Shown in pieces: positions 7,734 to 16,800 of a stretch of DNA of 64,000 bases. Position 1 is the first letter of the stretch. Every line of letters starts with the position of its first letter. Both the position numbers and the translations under genes were made by a program. The notes under the pieces are model-generated. The model worked only from the letters and a program-made list of their open reading frames with translations. It did no database searches and was not told the origin of the DNA. Origin of the DNA: Solimonas sp036405815 (GTDB lineage Bacteria > Pseudomonadota > Gammaproteobacteria > Nevskiales > Nevskiaceae); contig DASWWX010000040.1 of the NCBI GenBank assembly GCA_036405815.1, positions 1 to 64,000 on the forward strand, in the 5' to 3' direction.

Positions 7734-9881
7734 ATGCGTGCCCGTGATCGCCGGCTGTCACTGCCGGTGCTGATGATGTTGAGCCTCACCGCCCACGCGC
7801 AGGAAACACCCGCGCCCGCCGAATCCGATACCGCCGACGGCCAGGCCGTGCAGCTCGAACCGATTACGGTCACCGGCTCGCGCGAGATTGGTTATGCGCC
7901 GGATCGCGCTGCCGCCGGCGCCAAGGGTGATCTGCCGCTGCGCGATATTCCGCAGTCGGTGACGGTGCTCAACGAAGCGCTGATCCGCGACCTGGCGCCG
8001 CGCCAGCTCGACGAACTGGCCGACTACGTTGCCGGCGTGGACCGCGAGGCGGTCCAGGGCAATCCGTATGCAATCAGCTTCTTCGTGCGCGGCTTCAACA
8101 CCGCCGGCGGCGCGAGCAGCTACAACGGCTTTCGTGAAAACGGCTTCAACACGCCGCAGGCCGCGATCAACATCGAGCGCATCGAGTTCCTGAAGGGTCC
8201 GGCCTCGGTGCTGTCCGGCGGCAACGGCGCGCTATCGGGCCTGGTCAACATCGTCAGCAAGCGCCCGCTGCCCGAACAGCACAACCGCATCGAGGCCAGC
8301 GTCGGCAGTTTCGATCACCTGATGACCGCGATCGATTCCACCGGCCCGCTCAACGCCGACAAGAGCCTGCGTTACCGCCTGACCGCGTCGGCGGACAAGG
8401 ATGGCAACTTCGTCGAGCAGACGCGCCAGCAGAGCCTGTTCGTCAGTCCGTATCTCAGCTGGGATATCGGCGCCAATACGCAGCTCGACGTGGAACTGCT
8501 GAACCAGGACATCGAGCGCCCCGGCCGCGAGCCGTACTTCCTACGCCATCCGGACTTCTTCAAGATTCCGCTGGAAACCCAGCTCGGCGATCCGGGCAAT
8601 CCCGCCGGTGCCGGCGGCGAACTGACGCGCCGGCTGGCGCGCGCGGAGCTAACCCATCGCTTCGGCAACGGCCTGCAACTGCGCCAGGCGCTGTTCCTGC
8701 ACAACGTGCGCAGCGACGACACCACGGTGCAGCCGCTGAGCTACAACGCCGAGACGCAGGAGCTGTCGCGCCGCGTGCGTGCCGTGGACGAGTACCAGCG
8801 CGAGCGCAGCTCGCAGACCGAGCTTTCGGGCGAGTTCGCGACCGGCACGTTCGGCCACCAGTGGCTCGCCGGGCTGGAGCTGAGCCGCCAGACCACGGGC
8901 TATATCTTCAACGTGGCGCCGTACTCGCCGATCAACATTTTCGATCCGCAGTATCCAGGTCAGCAGTCCGGCGAGCTGACCGTGCCGTTTCCGGGCGTGG
9001 ACAGCGAGTTCAACACGCAGGCGCTCTATCTGCAGGACCTGATCGCGATGGGCGGCGGCGTCAAGCTCATGCTCGGGCTGCGCTACGACGAACTGGAGAC
9101 GGTGACGCAGGAACGCACCGACGGCAGCGTCGCCAGTCGCCAGACCGACGATCAACTCTCGCCGCGCCTGGGGCTGATCTACCAGCCGTCCACGCCGATC
9201 GCTTACTACGCGAGCTGGGGCCACTCGTTCCGGCCCAGCAGCGGCCGCGACGCCAACGGCAGCCGCTTCGATCCCGAACGCGGCGAGCAGTACGAAGTCG
9301 GCGTGAAGTTCGAGCCACTGCCGGCGCTGACCTTGAACGCCGCGCTGTTCGAGTACACGCGCCAGAACATCCTCACCACCGATCCGGACAATCCCGACTT
9401 CAACATCGCGGTGGGCGAACAGCGGGCGCGCGGGCTTGAACTCGAAGCGATCGGCCGCCTGATGCGGGATTGGCAGATCGTCGCCAGCTACAGCTGGCTC
9501 GATGCCGAGGTCACCGAGGACAACCGCCTGCCGGTCGGCGACCGTCGCCAGGGCGTGCCGCGGCATTCGGCGAGCCTGTTCAACCGCGTCGACCTCACCG
9601 CGCTGGGTCTGGAACGCTGGAGCGTGACCGCGGGCGTGGCCTATGCCGGCGACCGCGAGTCCGGCCTGCCGAACGATCCGGCCGGCGATCTCACGGCGGC
9701 CGACGTGCGCCTGCCCTCGTACACGCGCTACGACGCCGGCCTGATCTATCGCGGCGCAGCGTTCGAGGCGCGGCTCAACGGCCGCAATCTCACCGACGAG
9801 CGCATCTACGACGGCTACAACAGCACCTTCCAGGCGCGCGCACCGCGCTCGATGGAGCTGAGCGTGGCGGTGACGTTCTGA
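7734..9881 (+). CDS. TonB-dependent siderophore receptor
   Basis: The ATG at 7734 follows AGGAG by seven bases. The 715-aa product has a signal peptide ending in AHA-QE, then a TonB box (LEPITVTGSRE). The plug carries DIPQSVTVLNEALI, VRGFN, ERIEFLKGPASVLSGGNG and LVNIVSKRP, all signature segments of the ferric-siderophore class (FhuE/FpvA-type). A 22-strand barrel follows, with the terminal NLTDERIYDGYN and a last strand ending in Phe. The N-terminal signalling (STN) domain seen in transducing receptors is absent. Downstream, a PepSY protein starts eight bases after the stop. The ligand is unknown. Confidence 0.93.
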   Translation: MRARDRRLSLPVLMMLSLTAHAQETPAPAESDTADGQAVQLEPITVTGSREIGYAPDRAAAGAKGDLPLRDIPQSVTVLNEALIRDLAPRQLDELADYVAGVDREAVQGNPYAISFFVRGFNTAGGASSYNGFRENGFNTPQAAINIERIEFLKGPASVLSGGNGALSGLVNIVSKRPLPEQHNRIEASVGSFDHLMTAIDSTGPLNADKSLRYRLTASADKDGNFVEQTRQQSLFVSPYLSWDIGANTQLDVELLNQDIERPGREPYFLRHPDFFKIPLETQLGDPGNPAGAGGELTRRLARAELTHRFGNGLQLRQALFLHNVRSDDTTVQPLSYNAETQELSRRVRAVDEYQRERSSQTELSGEFATGTFGHQWLAGLELSRQTTGYIFNVAPYSPINIFDPQYPGQQSGELTVPFPGVDSEFNTQALYLQDLIAMGGGVKLMLGLRYDELETVTQERTDGSVASRQTDDQLSPRLGLIYQPSTPIAYYASWGHSFRPSSGRDANGSRFDPERGEQYEVGVKFEPLPALTLNAALFEYTRQNILTTDPDNPDFNIAVGEQRARGLELEAIGRLMRDWQIVASYSWLDAEVTEDNRLPVGDRRQGVPRHSASLFNRVDLTALGLERWSVTAGVAYAGDRESGLPNDPAGDLTAADVRLPSYTRYDAGLIYRGAAFEARLNGRNLTDERIYDGYNSTFQARAPRSMELSVAVTF

Positions 9882-9888
9882 GCCTGCG

Positions 9889-11262
9889 ATGAAAGGTCGC
9901 GACTGGTTCCGCGTGCACAGCTGGATCGGCGTCGTCGCCGGTCTGCTGCTGTTCGTGATCTGCTGGAGCGGAACCGTCGCGACCGTCTCGCATGAGATCG
10001 ACTGGCTGTTGAACCCGGCGCAGCGTGTCGGCGCCATCGCCACCGATACGCCGCGCGCGAGCTGGGGCCAGTTGCAGGCCACCGTGCAGCAGACCCATCC
10101 GGACGCGCAGATCGAATGGATGCATGCGCCGCGGCACGCGCGCTTCGCCGCCGAAGTGGTCGTGAAGACCCCGCAGGCGCAGCGCCTGCGGCTCTACCTG
10201 CATCCGGTCACGGCAGAGTTTCAGGGGCACAGCACGTTCTTCAACGTGCAGCGCTTCTTCCGCAGCTTGCACATGGGCCTGTTCCTGCCCTACCCGATCA
10301 GCACCTACCTGGTCTGCGCCTTCGGCCTCCTGCTGCTGATCTCGACGCTGGCGCCGCTGTGGTTCTACAAGCGCTGGTGGACACGCTTCTTCCGTCTGCG
10401 CCTGGGCCGCAGCCTGCGCACCGCCTGGAGCGAGCTGCACAAGCTCGGCGGACTGTGGAGCCTGTGGTTCGGACTGCTGATCGCGCTCACCGGCATCTGG
10501 TATCTGATCGAACAGGCCAGCATCGATCTGGCGGATGCGCAGTTCGTCTATCCGCCGTCACCGGAATGGCGCGTGCCGGCCGGCGCCGAGCGCCTGCCGC
10601 TGGATCGGCTCGCCGAGCGCGCCGCTGCGTTCAGGCCGGATCTGGATGTGCACAGCATCAGCTTCGGCTACAGCGACAGCACGCAGGCGGTGCTGTTCAG
10701 TGGGCAGGCCGGGCACGTGCTGGTGCGCGACCGCGCCAACAAGCTGTTCCTGGACCCGGTCGGCGGCGACATCGTCTTCAATCAGTCGGCGTCCAATCTC
10801 GGCCTGCTGCAACGCTGGGTCGATACGGTGGACCCTCTGCACTTCGGCGACTTCGGCGGGCTCATCAGCCAGTCGATCTGGTTCGTGTTCGGCCTGCTGC
10901 TGTCCGGCCTGTGTCTCACCGGCGCCTGGCTGCACGCACAGCGGCTGGCGCGCGAGGCCCGCTCGCGACAGCGCGCGCATTGGCCGGGCACGGCCGCCGC
11001 CGTGCTGGTGTCGCTGGCCGTGCTGGTGGCGTCGGCGGCCGGCGGCTGGAAGGAGATTCAGCGTTACGGCGCCACCGTCAACGGCCACACGCTGTGGCCG
11101 GAGGTTCCGCTCACGGTAAGCCTGTTCCTCGCAGCCTGGGTCCTGGTCACGCTGGCAACGCTCGCGTTCTGGACGCGGCTGCTGCAGCGTCCGCCAGCAG
11201 CGCCACCGCGAACACCCCCCTCGCGGCGTCGCACGCGCAGCATCGAAGCCGCCGCCGGCTGA
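9889..11262 (+). CDS. Second PepSY-associated membrane protein
   Basis: The ATG at 9889 lies just after the receptor stop. The 457-aa protein has the classical PepSY_TM layout. A first helix (HSWIGVVAGLLLFVICWSGTVA) is followed by a periplasmic region with FFRSLHMGLFLP. Then come helices 2-3 (YLVCAFGLLLLISTLAPLWF, LGGLWSLWFGLLIALTGIW), a second periplasmic PepSY-like part with DPLHFGDFGG, and C-terminal helices. The His residues near the helix starts are typical of the family. It differs from the protein at 5723 in length and sequence, so the operon has two reductase-like proteins, one per receptor. It probably helps reduce or unload iron from the siderophore imported by a neighbouring receptor. 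Confidence 0.82.
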   Translation: MKGRDWFRVHSWIGVVAGLLLFVICWSGTVATVSHEIDWLLNPAQRVGAIATDTPRASWGQLQATVQQTHPDAQIEWMHAPRHARFAAEVVVKTPQAQRLRLYLHPVTAEFQGHSTFFNVQRFFRSLHMGLFLPYPISTYLVCAFGLLLLISTLAPLWFYKRWWTRFFRLRLGRSLRTAWSELHKLGGLWSLWFGLLIALTGIWYLIEQASIDLADAQFVYPPSPEWRVPAGAERLPLDRLAERAAAFRPDLDVHSISFGYSDSTQAVLFSGQAGHVLVRDRANKLFLDPVGGDIVFNQSASNLGLLQRWVDTVDPLHFGDFGGLISQSIWFVFGLLLSGLCLTGAWLHAQRLAREARSRQRAHWPGTAAAVLVSLAVLVASAAGGWKEIQRYGATVNGHTLWPEVPLTVSLFLAAWVLVTLATLAFWTRLLQRPPAAPPRTPPSRRRTRSIEAAAG

Positions 11263-11378
11263 TCCGGCACCCTAATCCCCCGCAGCCAGCCGCCCGCCAG
11301 CCGCGCCCCACCCGCACCGGGTGACGGCCGGCCTGTGCCGCCGACAACCCGTGCAACGCAGTCGCAGGAGTTGTCGTG

Positions 11379-13478
11379 ATGAACGGATGGACGAGCCGCG
11401 TGCCGGCTCTCGTGTTGATGCTGTTGGCCAGCGCTCCCGCCCTGGCGCAGACCGCCGAACCCGCATCGGCGAGCAGTGAAGACGGCGATGCGCCGACCCA
11501 GCTCGCGCCGCTGGAAGTCACCGCCGAGGCACCCGTCGTGCTGCCGTATCTGGCCACCGACGCCGGCACCGCCACCAAGACCGGCACGCCGATCATCGAG
11601 ACACCGGCCTCGGTCTCGGTCATCACCGCCGATCTGCTGCGCGACCGCGGCGCACAGACCCTGCAGGACGCGCTGCGCTATTCCGCCGGCGTGATGGCGG
11701 ATGCCTACGGTCTCGACAACCGCACCGATTCGGCGATCCTGCGCGGCACGGAGTTCCAGAGCGTGCTCGACGGCCTGCGCGACCAGTTCAACTACTACAA
11801 CGTCACGCGCCCGGACACCTATGCGCTGGAGCGGGTGGAACTGCTGCGTGGCCCGGCCTCGGTGCTCTACGGCCAGGGGCCCAGCGCCGGTATCGTCAGC
11901 CTGGTCAGCAAGCGCCCGCAGGCGGAAGCCGCGCGCGAGGTCGGCGTCGAATACGGCCGCTACAACCGCCGCCGCGTGCAGGCCGACAGCACCGGCCCGC
12001 TGACCGAGGACGGCGAGTGGCTGTACCGCGTGGTCGGCGTGCTGCAGCGCTCGGACTCGCAGGTGGACTCCGCGTTCTACGACCGCGAACTGCTGTCGCC
12101 CTCGCTGACCTGGAAACCGTCCGACACGCTGGAGTGGACGCTGCTCGCCACCTACCAGCGCGACGACAGCCGCAACGCGATCAGCTTCCTGCCGCATTCC
12201 GGCACGATCCTGCCCAACCCGAACGGCCAGATTCCGGTGAACCGCTACACCGGCGAGGCGAGCTTCGACCGCTTCGAGGCGACCAAGTACGCCGCCACCT
12301 CGCTGCTGCAGTGGACGCTGTCCGATGTGTGGTCGCTGCACCAGAACCTGCGCTACGCCGACAACGACAATCCGTACTACTCGATCTATCCGGACGTGTT
12401 CAGCAATCCGGCCAACCCGTTCCTCGACGACAGCAACCGCACGGTGGCGCGGTACGTCTACGCCGAGCTGCGCGATCAGCAGGACTTCAACGCCGATCAC
12501 CAGGCGCAGGCGCGCTTCGCCACCGGCGCCGTCGATCATCACCTGCTGCTGGGGCTGGATTATGTGGACACGCGCTACCGCAGCCGCGCCGGCTACGGTT
12601 ATCTCGATACGCCGTTCGATCTGTTCGATCCGGTCTACGGCACGCCGGTGGAGACGCCGGAATTCGGCGACCCGAACGTCACGCGTTCGCGCTTCGTCGG
12701 CGTCTATGCGCAGGATCAGATCAAGTTCGGCCAGAACTGGATCGCGGTGCTGGGCCTGCGTCATGACGAAAGCCGCGTGCAGCCGCGGGGCAGCGACACC
12801 GCCAGGGAGCGCGCCACCACCGGCCGCGCCGGCCTGATGTATCAGACCGCCTTCGGCCTCGCGCCTTACGTGAGCTATTCGGAGTCCTTCCAGCCGAACG
12901 TGGATGTGAACCCCGACACCGGGGATGTGTTCGAGCCGATGCGCGGCGAACAGCTGGAGATCGGCCTGAAGTACCAACCCGACGGCGGCGAGACCCTGCT
13001 GACCGCGACCGCCTACCAGCTCAAGGAGAACAATCGCGTCTTCTACGACCTGACCGACTTCACGCCGGCCGTGACGAGCGTGGAATCCCAGGGCGTGGAA
13101 CTGGAGGCGATCACGCGCGTCGGCGCGCTGGACCTGACCGCCAGCTACACCTACATCGACCTCGAGAAGCGCCGCCAGTACTTCGCCGTGCAGCCGCGCC
13201 ACATCGCGTCGCTGTGGGGCCGCTACCGCTGGAACCGCTTCGAGTTCGGCGCCGGCGCGCGCTACCTGGGCTCGACCACCGACGACGGCGGCACGCTGCG
13301 CATCCCGGTGACGATGCTGTTCGACGCGATGGTCGCCTATGACTGGGAAGCCTGGCGCGTCGCCCTCAACGCCACCAATCTCGAAGACGAGACCTACGTC
13401 ACCAGCTGCCTGCAGCGCGGCGACTGTTTCTATGGCAACCGCGGCACCCTGACCGGCGCGGTGACCTACCGCTTCTGA
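11379..13478 (+). CDS. Second TonB-dependent siderophore receptor
   Basis: CAGGAG at 11365-11370 is eight bases before ATG 11379, which I prefer to the GTG three bases earlier. The 699-aa product has a signal peptide ending in ALA-QT, a TonB-box-like LAPLEVTAEAP, and a plug with ETPASVSVITADLL, LRYSAGV, RVELLRGPASVLYGQG and SLVSKRP. This is the ferric-hydroxamate receptor pattern (FhuA/FcuA-like). The barrel includes PYVSYSESFQPN and a terminal NATNLEDETYVTSC and CFYGNRGTLTGAVTYRF, close to the FhuA-class ending C-(F/Y)-Y-G-x-x-R. Hydroxamate binding is inference from that ending. It is the last gene of the operon and is followed by a terminator. Confidence 0.93.
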   Translation: MNGWTSRVPALVLMLLASAPALAQTAEPASASSEDGDAPTQLAPLEVTAEAPVVLPYLATDAGTATKTGTPIIETPASVSVITADLLRDRGAQTLQDALRYSAGVMADAYGLDNRTDSAILRGTEFQSVLDGLRDQFNYYNVTRPDTYALERVELLRGPASVLYGQGPSAGIVSLVSKRPQAEAAREVGVEYGRYNRRRVQADSTGPLTEDGEWLYRVVGVLQRSDSQVDSAFYDRELLSPSLTWKPSDTLEWTLLATYQRDDSRNAISFLPHSGTILPNPNGQIPVNRYTGEASFDRFEATKYAATSLLQWTLSDVWSLHQNLRYADNDNPYYSIYPDVFSNPANPFLDDSNRTVARYVYAELRDQQDFNADHQAQARFATGAVDHHLLLGLDYVDTRYRSRAGYGYLDTPFDLFDPVYGTPVETPEFGDPNVTRSRFVGVYAQDQIKFGQNWIAVLGLRHDESRVQPRGSDTARERATTGRAGLMYQTAFGLAPYVSYSESFQPNVDVNPDTGDVFEPMRGEQLEIGLKYQPDGGETLLTATAYQLKENNRVFYDLTDFTPAVTSVESQGVELEAITRVGALDLTASYTYIDLEKRRQYFAVQPRHIASLWGRYRWNRFEFGAGARYLGSTTDDGGTLRIPVTMLFDAMVAYDWEAWRVALNATNLEDETYVTSCLQRGDCFYGNRGTLTGAVTYRF

Positions 13479-13499
13479 TGCACCGCAGGGGCGACCCAC

Positions 13500-13531
13500 A
13501 GCCCCGGCCCGCGATGCGCGCCGGGGCTTTT
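13500..13531 (+). terminator. Rho-independent terminator of the siderophore operon
   Basis: AGCCCCGGC pairs with GCCGGGGCT around an 11-base loop and is followed by TTTT. It lies 22 bases after the last receptor stop codon. Confidence 0.85.
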
Positions 13532-13615
13532 CGCGCCTGAGCAAAAAATACCCCTCGCTTGCCGACGAGGCGGCGCTCCATAATCCGTTCACCCCCAGGC
13601 GCCGGACAGGGATGA

Positions 13616-14329
13616 ATGGCGACCGTAAAGAAACGAACCGCGAAAAAGACCGCGCCGCGCGCGACGACGCGCGCCAAACCCCGCGTCGGCACCCGCAAGG
13701 TGCCGCGCGCCGAACGCATGGAGCAGATGCTGCTGGTCGGCGCGCGGGTATTCGCGCAGCACGGCTATCACGCCACGTCGATGGACGAGATCGCGAAGCG
13801 CGCGGGCATCAGCAAGCCGATGCTGTACCGCTACTTCGAGTCCAAGGACGGCCTGTATTTGGCGATCATCGACCGCACCGGCCAGCACATGATCGACGGC
13901 CTCGGCCTGATCATGCAGCAGCCCGATCCGATCGAACGCATCGAGAACGTCGCCATCGGCCTGCTCAGCTTCATCGACCGCTACCGCGATCTGTGGATGG
14001 TCATGTACAAGGAAGCGCTGAGCCTCGACGGGCCGGCGGCGCAGCGCGTGCGCTACTTCCGCGAGCGCGTCATCGCCAACGGCTGCATCAACATCTCCGA
14101 GGCGCTCGGCAACCCCACCGAAGAAGGTCGGCGCGAGGCCGAACCGCTGTCGCATGCGATGGTCGCCTCGGGCGAGGCGATCGCGGCGTGGTGGGTCTCG
14201 CATCCCGATATCCCGATCGCGCGCATCGTCGAGCTGGTACTCGACACCTCGCTGCCGGTGCTGCTGTACCTGCGCCGCAAGCGCCAGCAGACGCTCGCTT
14301 CCGCACCCGAGCCGGCGGCGGTACTCTAG
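13616..14329 (+). CDS. TetR-family transcriptional regulator
   Basis: The ATG at 13616 gives 237 aa. An unusually basic Lys/Arg/Thr-rich tail covers residues 1-33. The TetR DNA-binding domain follows: ARVFAQHGYHATSMDEIAKR, then AGISKPMLYRYFESKDGLY with the recognition helix around residues 64-73. The C-terminal ligand domain is helical, ending in a Leu-rich helix before a short tail. TTGCCG at 13559 and TAATCC at 13581 could be a weak promoter. The basic tail may add non-specific DNA affinity, as in other high-GC TetR proteins. The serine hydrolase 67 bases downstream is a plausible target or co-transcribed partner. The ligand is unknown. Confidence 0.88.
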   Translation: MATVKKRTAKKTAPRATTRAKPRVGTRKVPRAERMEQMLLVGARVFAQHGYHATSMDEIAKRAGISKPMLYRYFESKDGLYLAIIDRTGQHMIDGLGLIMQQPDPIERIENVAIGLLSFIDRYRDLWMVMYKEALSLDGPAAQRVRYFRERVIANGCINISEALGNPTEEGRREAEPLSHAMVASGEAIAAWWVSHPDIPIARIVELVLDTSLPVLLYLRRKRQQTLASAPEPAAVL

Positions 14330-14396
14330 CGCCCGCCCGCGGCAGCGCATCAGAACGACTCAGACCGCGGCGTCACTGCATTCCCGGGGAGCGTCG

Positions 14397-15668
14397 ATGG
14401 TGATCCGCAAGCTGCAGCAGGCCGGCTGGCTGCGCAATTACAAGGTGCGCGTGCCGCGCGATCTGCCGTCGGTCACGCAGATCGACCGCGCGGGCGAGGC
14501 CAAGGCGGCCGATGGCGGCCTGTCGCCGCGCGCCGTCGCCGAAATCTGGGCCGACGTCGAGAACCTCTATCGCAGCCAGGCGCATCCCGGCATCGCGGTC
14601 TGCATCCGCCGGCATGGCCAGATCATCCTCAACCGCACCATCGGCCACGCGCGCGGCAACGGCCCGCAGGATGGCCCCAGCACGCCGAAATCGGCGCTGA
14701 CGCTGGACACGCCGGTCTGCCTGTTCTCGGCGTCCAAGGCCGTGACCGCGATCCTGATCCACAAGCTGGCGGAAGAAGGCGGCGTCGATCTGGACCGCCG
14801 CGTCAGCCACTACCTGCCGGCGTTCTGCACCGACGGCACGCGCGACACCACGCTCGCCGACGTGCTGGCGCATCGCGGCGGCTTTCCCACGATCAACGTG
14901 TCGCGCGAGCTGCGCCGCGCCGAGTTGCTGCTGGACTGGGACGATGTCATCGGCCGCATCTGCCGTTCGCCGGTCAAGCGCGGCCGGCAGATGGCCTATC
15001 ACGCGATCACCGGCGGCTTCATCCTCGCCGAGGTGCTGCAGCGCGTGACCGGCCAGTCGATCCAGCAATACCTGGATACGCGCTTCCGCCAGCCGATGGG
15101 CCTGCGCCACTTCACCTACGGCCTGCCGGCTGCGCAGCGCGAGCAGGTGGCGCTGAACTACGTCGCCGGCACGCCGGTGCGCTTCCCGATTGCACAGATG
15201 CTGGAACGCGCGCTGATGGCGCCGGTGGATACGGTGGTCGAGGCCTCAAACAGCCCGGCGTTCTATGACGGCGTGATTCCGGCCGGCAATCTGTTTGCCA
15301 ACGCCGAAGAGCTGTCGCGCTTCTTCCAGATGCTGCTGGACCGCGGCGCCTGGGGTAAGCATCAGTTGCTGAAACCGGAGACGGTGGAACGCGCGGTACG
15401 CCCGGTCGGCCGCATCACCTTCGACCGCACGCTGATGATTCCGATGCGCTACAGCGAGGGCATGATGCTCGGCGCCAAGCCGGCGGGCCTGTACGGGCCG
15501 ATGACGCACAACGCCTACGGTCACCTCGGCTTCATGAACATCCTCGGCTGGGCCGATCCGGACCGCGACATCGCCGCCTCGATCCTGGTCACCGGCAAGG
15601 CCGTGCTCGGCACGCACCTGATCGCCGCCGGCAAGCTGCTCGCCACGATCTGCAACCGCTGCCGCTGA
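14397..15668 (+). CDS. Serine hydrolase of the beta-lactamase/esterase (class C-like) family
   Basis: The ATG at 14397 follows GGGGAGCG. The 423-aa protein has the serine beta-lactamase fold signature SASK at residues 111-114 (catalytic Ser and general-base Lys). A Tyr-containing motif (MAYHAITGGF, Tyr201) follows, and a late HLGFMNILGWADPD segment stands where the third motif would be. There is no signal peptide, so it is probably cytoplasmic. Such proteins (EstB-like) hydrolyse short-chain esters, lactones or related acyl compounds more often than beta-lactams. The HLGF motif instead of KTG argues against antibiotic resistance. It follows the TetR gene on the same strand. The substrate is not evident. 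Confidence 0.85.
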   Translation: MVIRKLQQAGWLRNYKVRVPRDLPSVTQIDRAGEAKAADGGLSPRAVAEIWADVENLYRSQAHPGIAVCIRRHGQIILNRTIGHARGNGPQDGPSTPKSALTLDTPVCLFSASKAVTAILIHKLAEEGGVDLDRRVSHYLPAFCTDGTRDTTLADVLAHRGGFPTINVSRELRRAELLLDWDDVIGRICRSPVKRGRQMAYHAITGGFILAEVLQRVTGQSIQQYLDTRFRQPMGLRHFTYGLPAAQREQVALNYVAGTPVRFPIAQMLERALMAPVDTVVEASNSPAFYDGVIPAGNLFANAEELSRFFQMLLDRGAWGKHQLLKPETVERAVRPVGRITFDRTLMIPMRYSEGMMLGAKPAGLYGPMTHNAYGHLGFMNILGWADPDRDIAASILVTGKAVLGTHLIAAGKLLATICNRCR

Positions 15669-15760
15669 GCTGGCCGCGTTACGCGGCGCCCTGCGTCCAC
15701 GTACGGCCCCGGCCGCACGCACCTCGATGCACTGAAACCTGCGCGGCGAATCTGCGCGGC

Positions 15761-16027
15761 TCAGCGCAGGGCGCCGGCACGCTCCGGGCGCAACATCTGC
15801 CAGCCCATCGCGAACAGACCGAGACAGCCGGCCATCGCCACCACCAGGCTTTCCTTCCAGCGGCCGCTGATCGGCATCTGCACCAGCAGCCACAGGATCA
15901 CGCCGGCCAGGCCGAGACAACCGTAGAACACCATCATCGCCAGCGCGCGCAGGCGCACCGCACCGCGCATCAACACCCGCCGGCTGCGATAGCCGCGCAC
16001 CGATCCCAGACCTTGACGTGTTTGCAT
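15761..16027 (-). CDS. Small membrane protein with two helices
   Basis: The ATG at 16027 is preceded by GAGGGG on the minus strand. The 88-aa product has a basic head (about residues 1-28), a first hydrophobic helix (MMVFYGCLGLAGVILWLLVQ) and a second (LVVAMAGCLGLFAMGWQML), then a short charged end. I recognise no family. It stands alone between the convergent hydrolase and a divergent TetR-like gene. The function is unknown. Confidence 0.6.
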   Translation of the reverse strand: MQTRQGLGSVRGYRSRRVLMRGAVRLRALAMMVFYGCLGLAGVILWLLVQMPISGRWKESLVVAMAGCLGLFAMGWQMLRPERAGALR

Positions 16028-16238
16028 GACACCACCCCTCTGACGCGATTCGGGCGTTGAGTGCGCCCACGTCCTTTATGACGGCAGCGGCCGCATCAGA
16101 GGTAGCCCGCTCGCAGGGCACATCGCGCCGCCCGTCGGACGCGCGCGGGCGCGTACCGGCTACCCGCATCCAGAGCCCGCTTGTCGGTAAAGTGAGCGCT
16201 GATCCGCACCGCCGCTCAACCCACCGATCAGAACCGCA

Positions 16239-16775
16239 ATGGACGCCGACGCCCTCAACCGCCTACTCGACCGCCTCATCGGCTTGAGCGACTCGCGATT
16301 GGAGGCACTCACCCCGGCGGCGGTGGCGCCGTTCTCCGGCAGCGATGCCGAGACCCTGCGGCGTCACTGGGCCGATGCCGAAGCCCTTGCGGTTGCCCTG
16401 CATGCGCGCCATCTCGAAACGCTCGCCGGATTGATCGCAACGGCAATCGACGGCATGCAGCCTGGCCGCTCCCGCCTGCAGGTCGCGGTCGAACATTTCT
16501 GGGACGTCTGCCTGACACGGGTGCCGATTCGGCGGCTGATTCGCGGCGCCCGGCGCGATCCCGACATTGACGACGATCTCGAACGCCGCAATCGCGGCTT
16601 CGTGCACCTGCTGTTCTCGGAACTGAGTGCGATGGGCATGCCGAACGCGCGCGCGGCCGCGGCGCTGCTGCGTGTCACGGTGCAGGCCGTCGCCGCCGAG
16701 GAGTTGCAGGCCGGTCAGGCGCGGCCAGACCTGCGCGCGGCGCTATGGCAACTGATGGTGCCCACACCCGCCTGA
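16239..16775 (+). CDS. TetR-like regulator with a degenerate DNA-binding region
   Basis: The ATG at 16239 gives 178 aa. The first 50 residues follow the spacing of a TetR head: LDRLIGLSDSRLEALTPAAV is followed by SGSDAETLRRHWADAEALAV. The last part resembles the usual LYRHF-x-x-K-E-x-L segment, but the Tyr and Phe are replaced and the first helices are short. The rest is helical with an Arg-rich middle (RRLIRGARRDPDIDDDLERR). It may be a divergent TetR protein or a TetR-type ligand domain without firm DNA binding. The only close neighbour is the small membrane protein on the opposite strand. Confidence 0.6.
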   Translation: MDADALNRLLDRLIGLSDSRLEALTPAAVAPFSGSDAETLRRHWADAEALAVALHARHLETLAGLIATAIDGMQPGRSRLQVAVEHFWDVCLTRVPIRRLIRGARRDPDIDDDLERRNRGFVHLLFSELSAMGMPNARAAAALLRVTVQAVAAEELQAGQARPDLRAALWQLMVPTPA

Positions 16776-16800
16776 GCCGCGCGCGGGCGCCGCCGCCCCG

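Noticed and set aside
11064..13592. Very long minus-strand open frame (842 aa) across the second siderophore receptor
   Set aside because: It runs opposite a well-supported TonB receptor with signal peptide, TonB box and plug motifs. Long antisense frames are common in high-GC DNA, and this one has Arg/Ala/Gln/Val-rich, motif-free sequence.
14397..15668. Beta-lactam resistance gene
   Set aside because: SASK is present but the KTG motif is not. The protein lacks a signal peptide, so an esterase-like cytoplasmic role is more likely.
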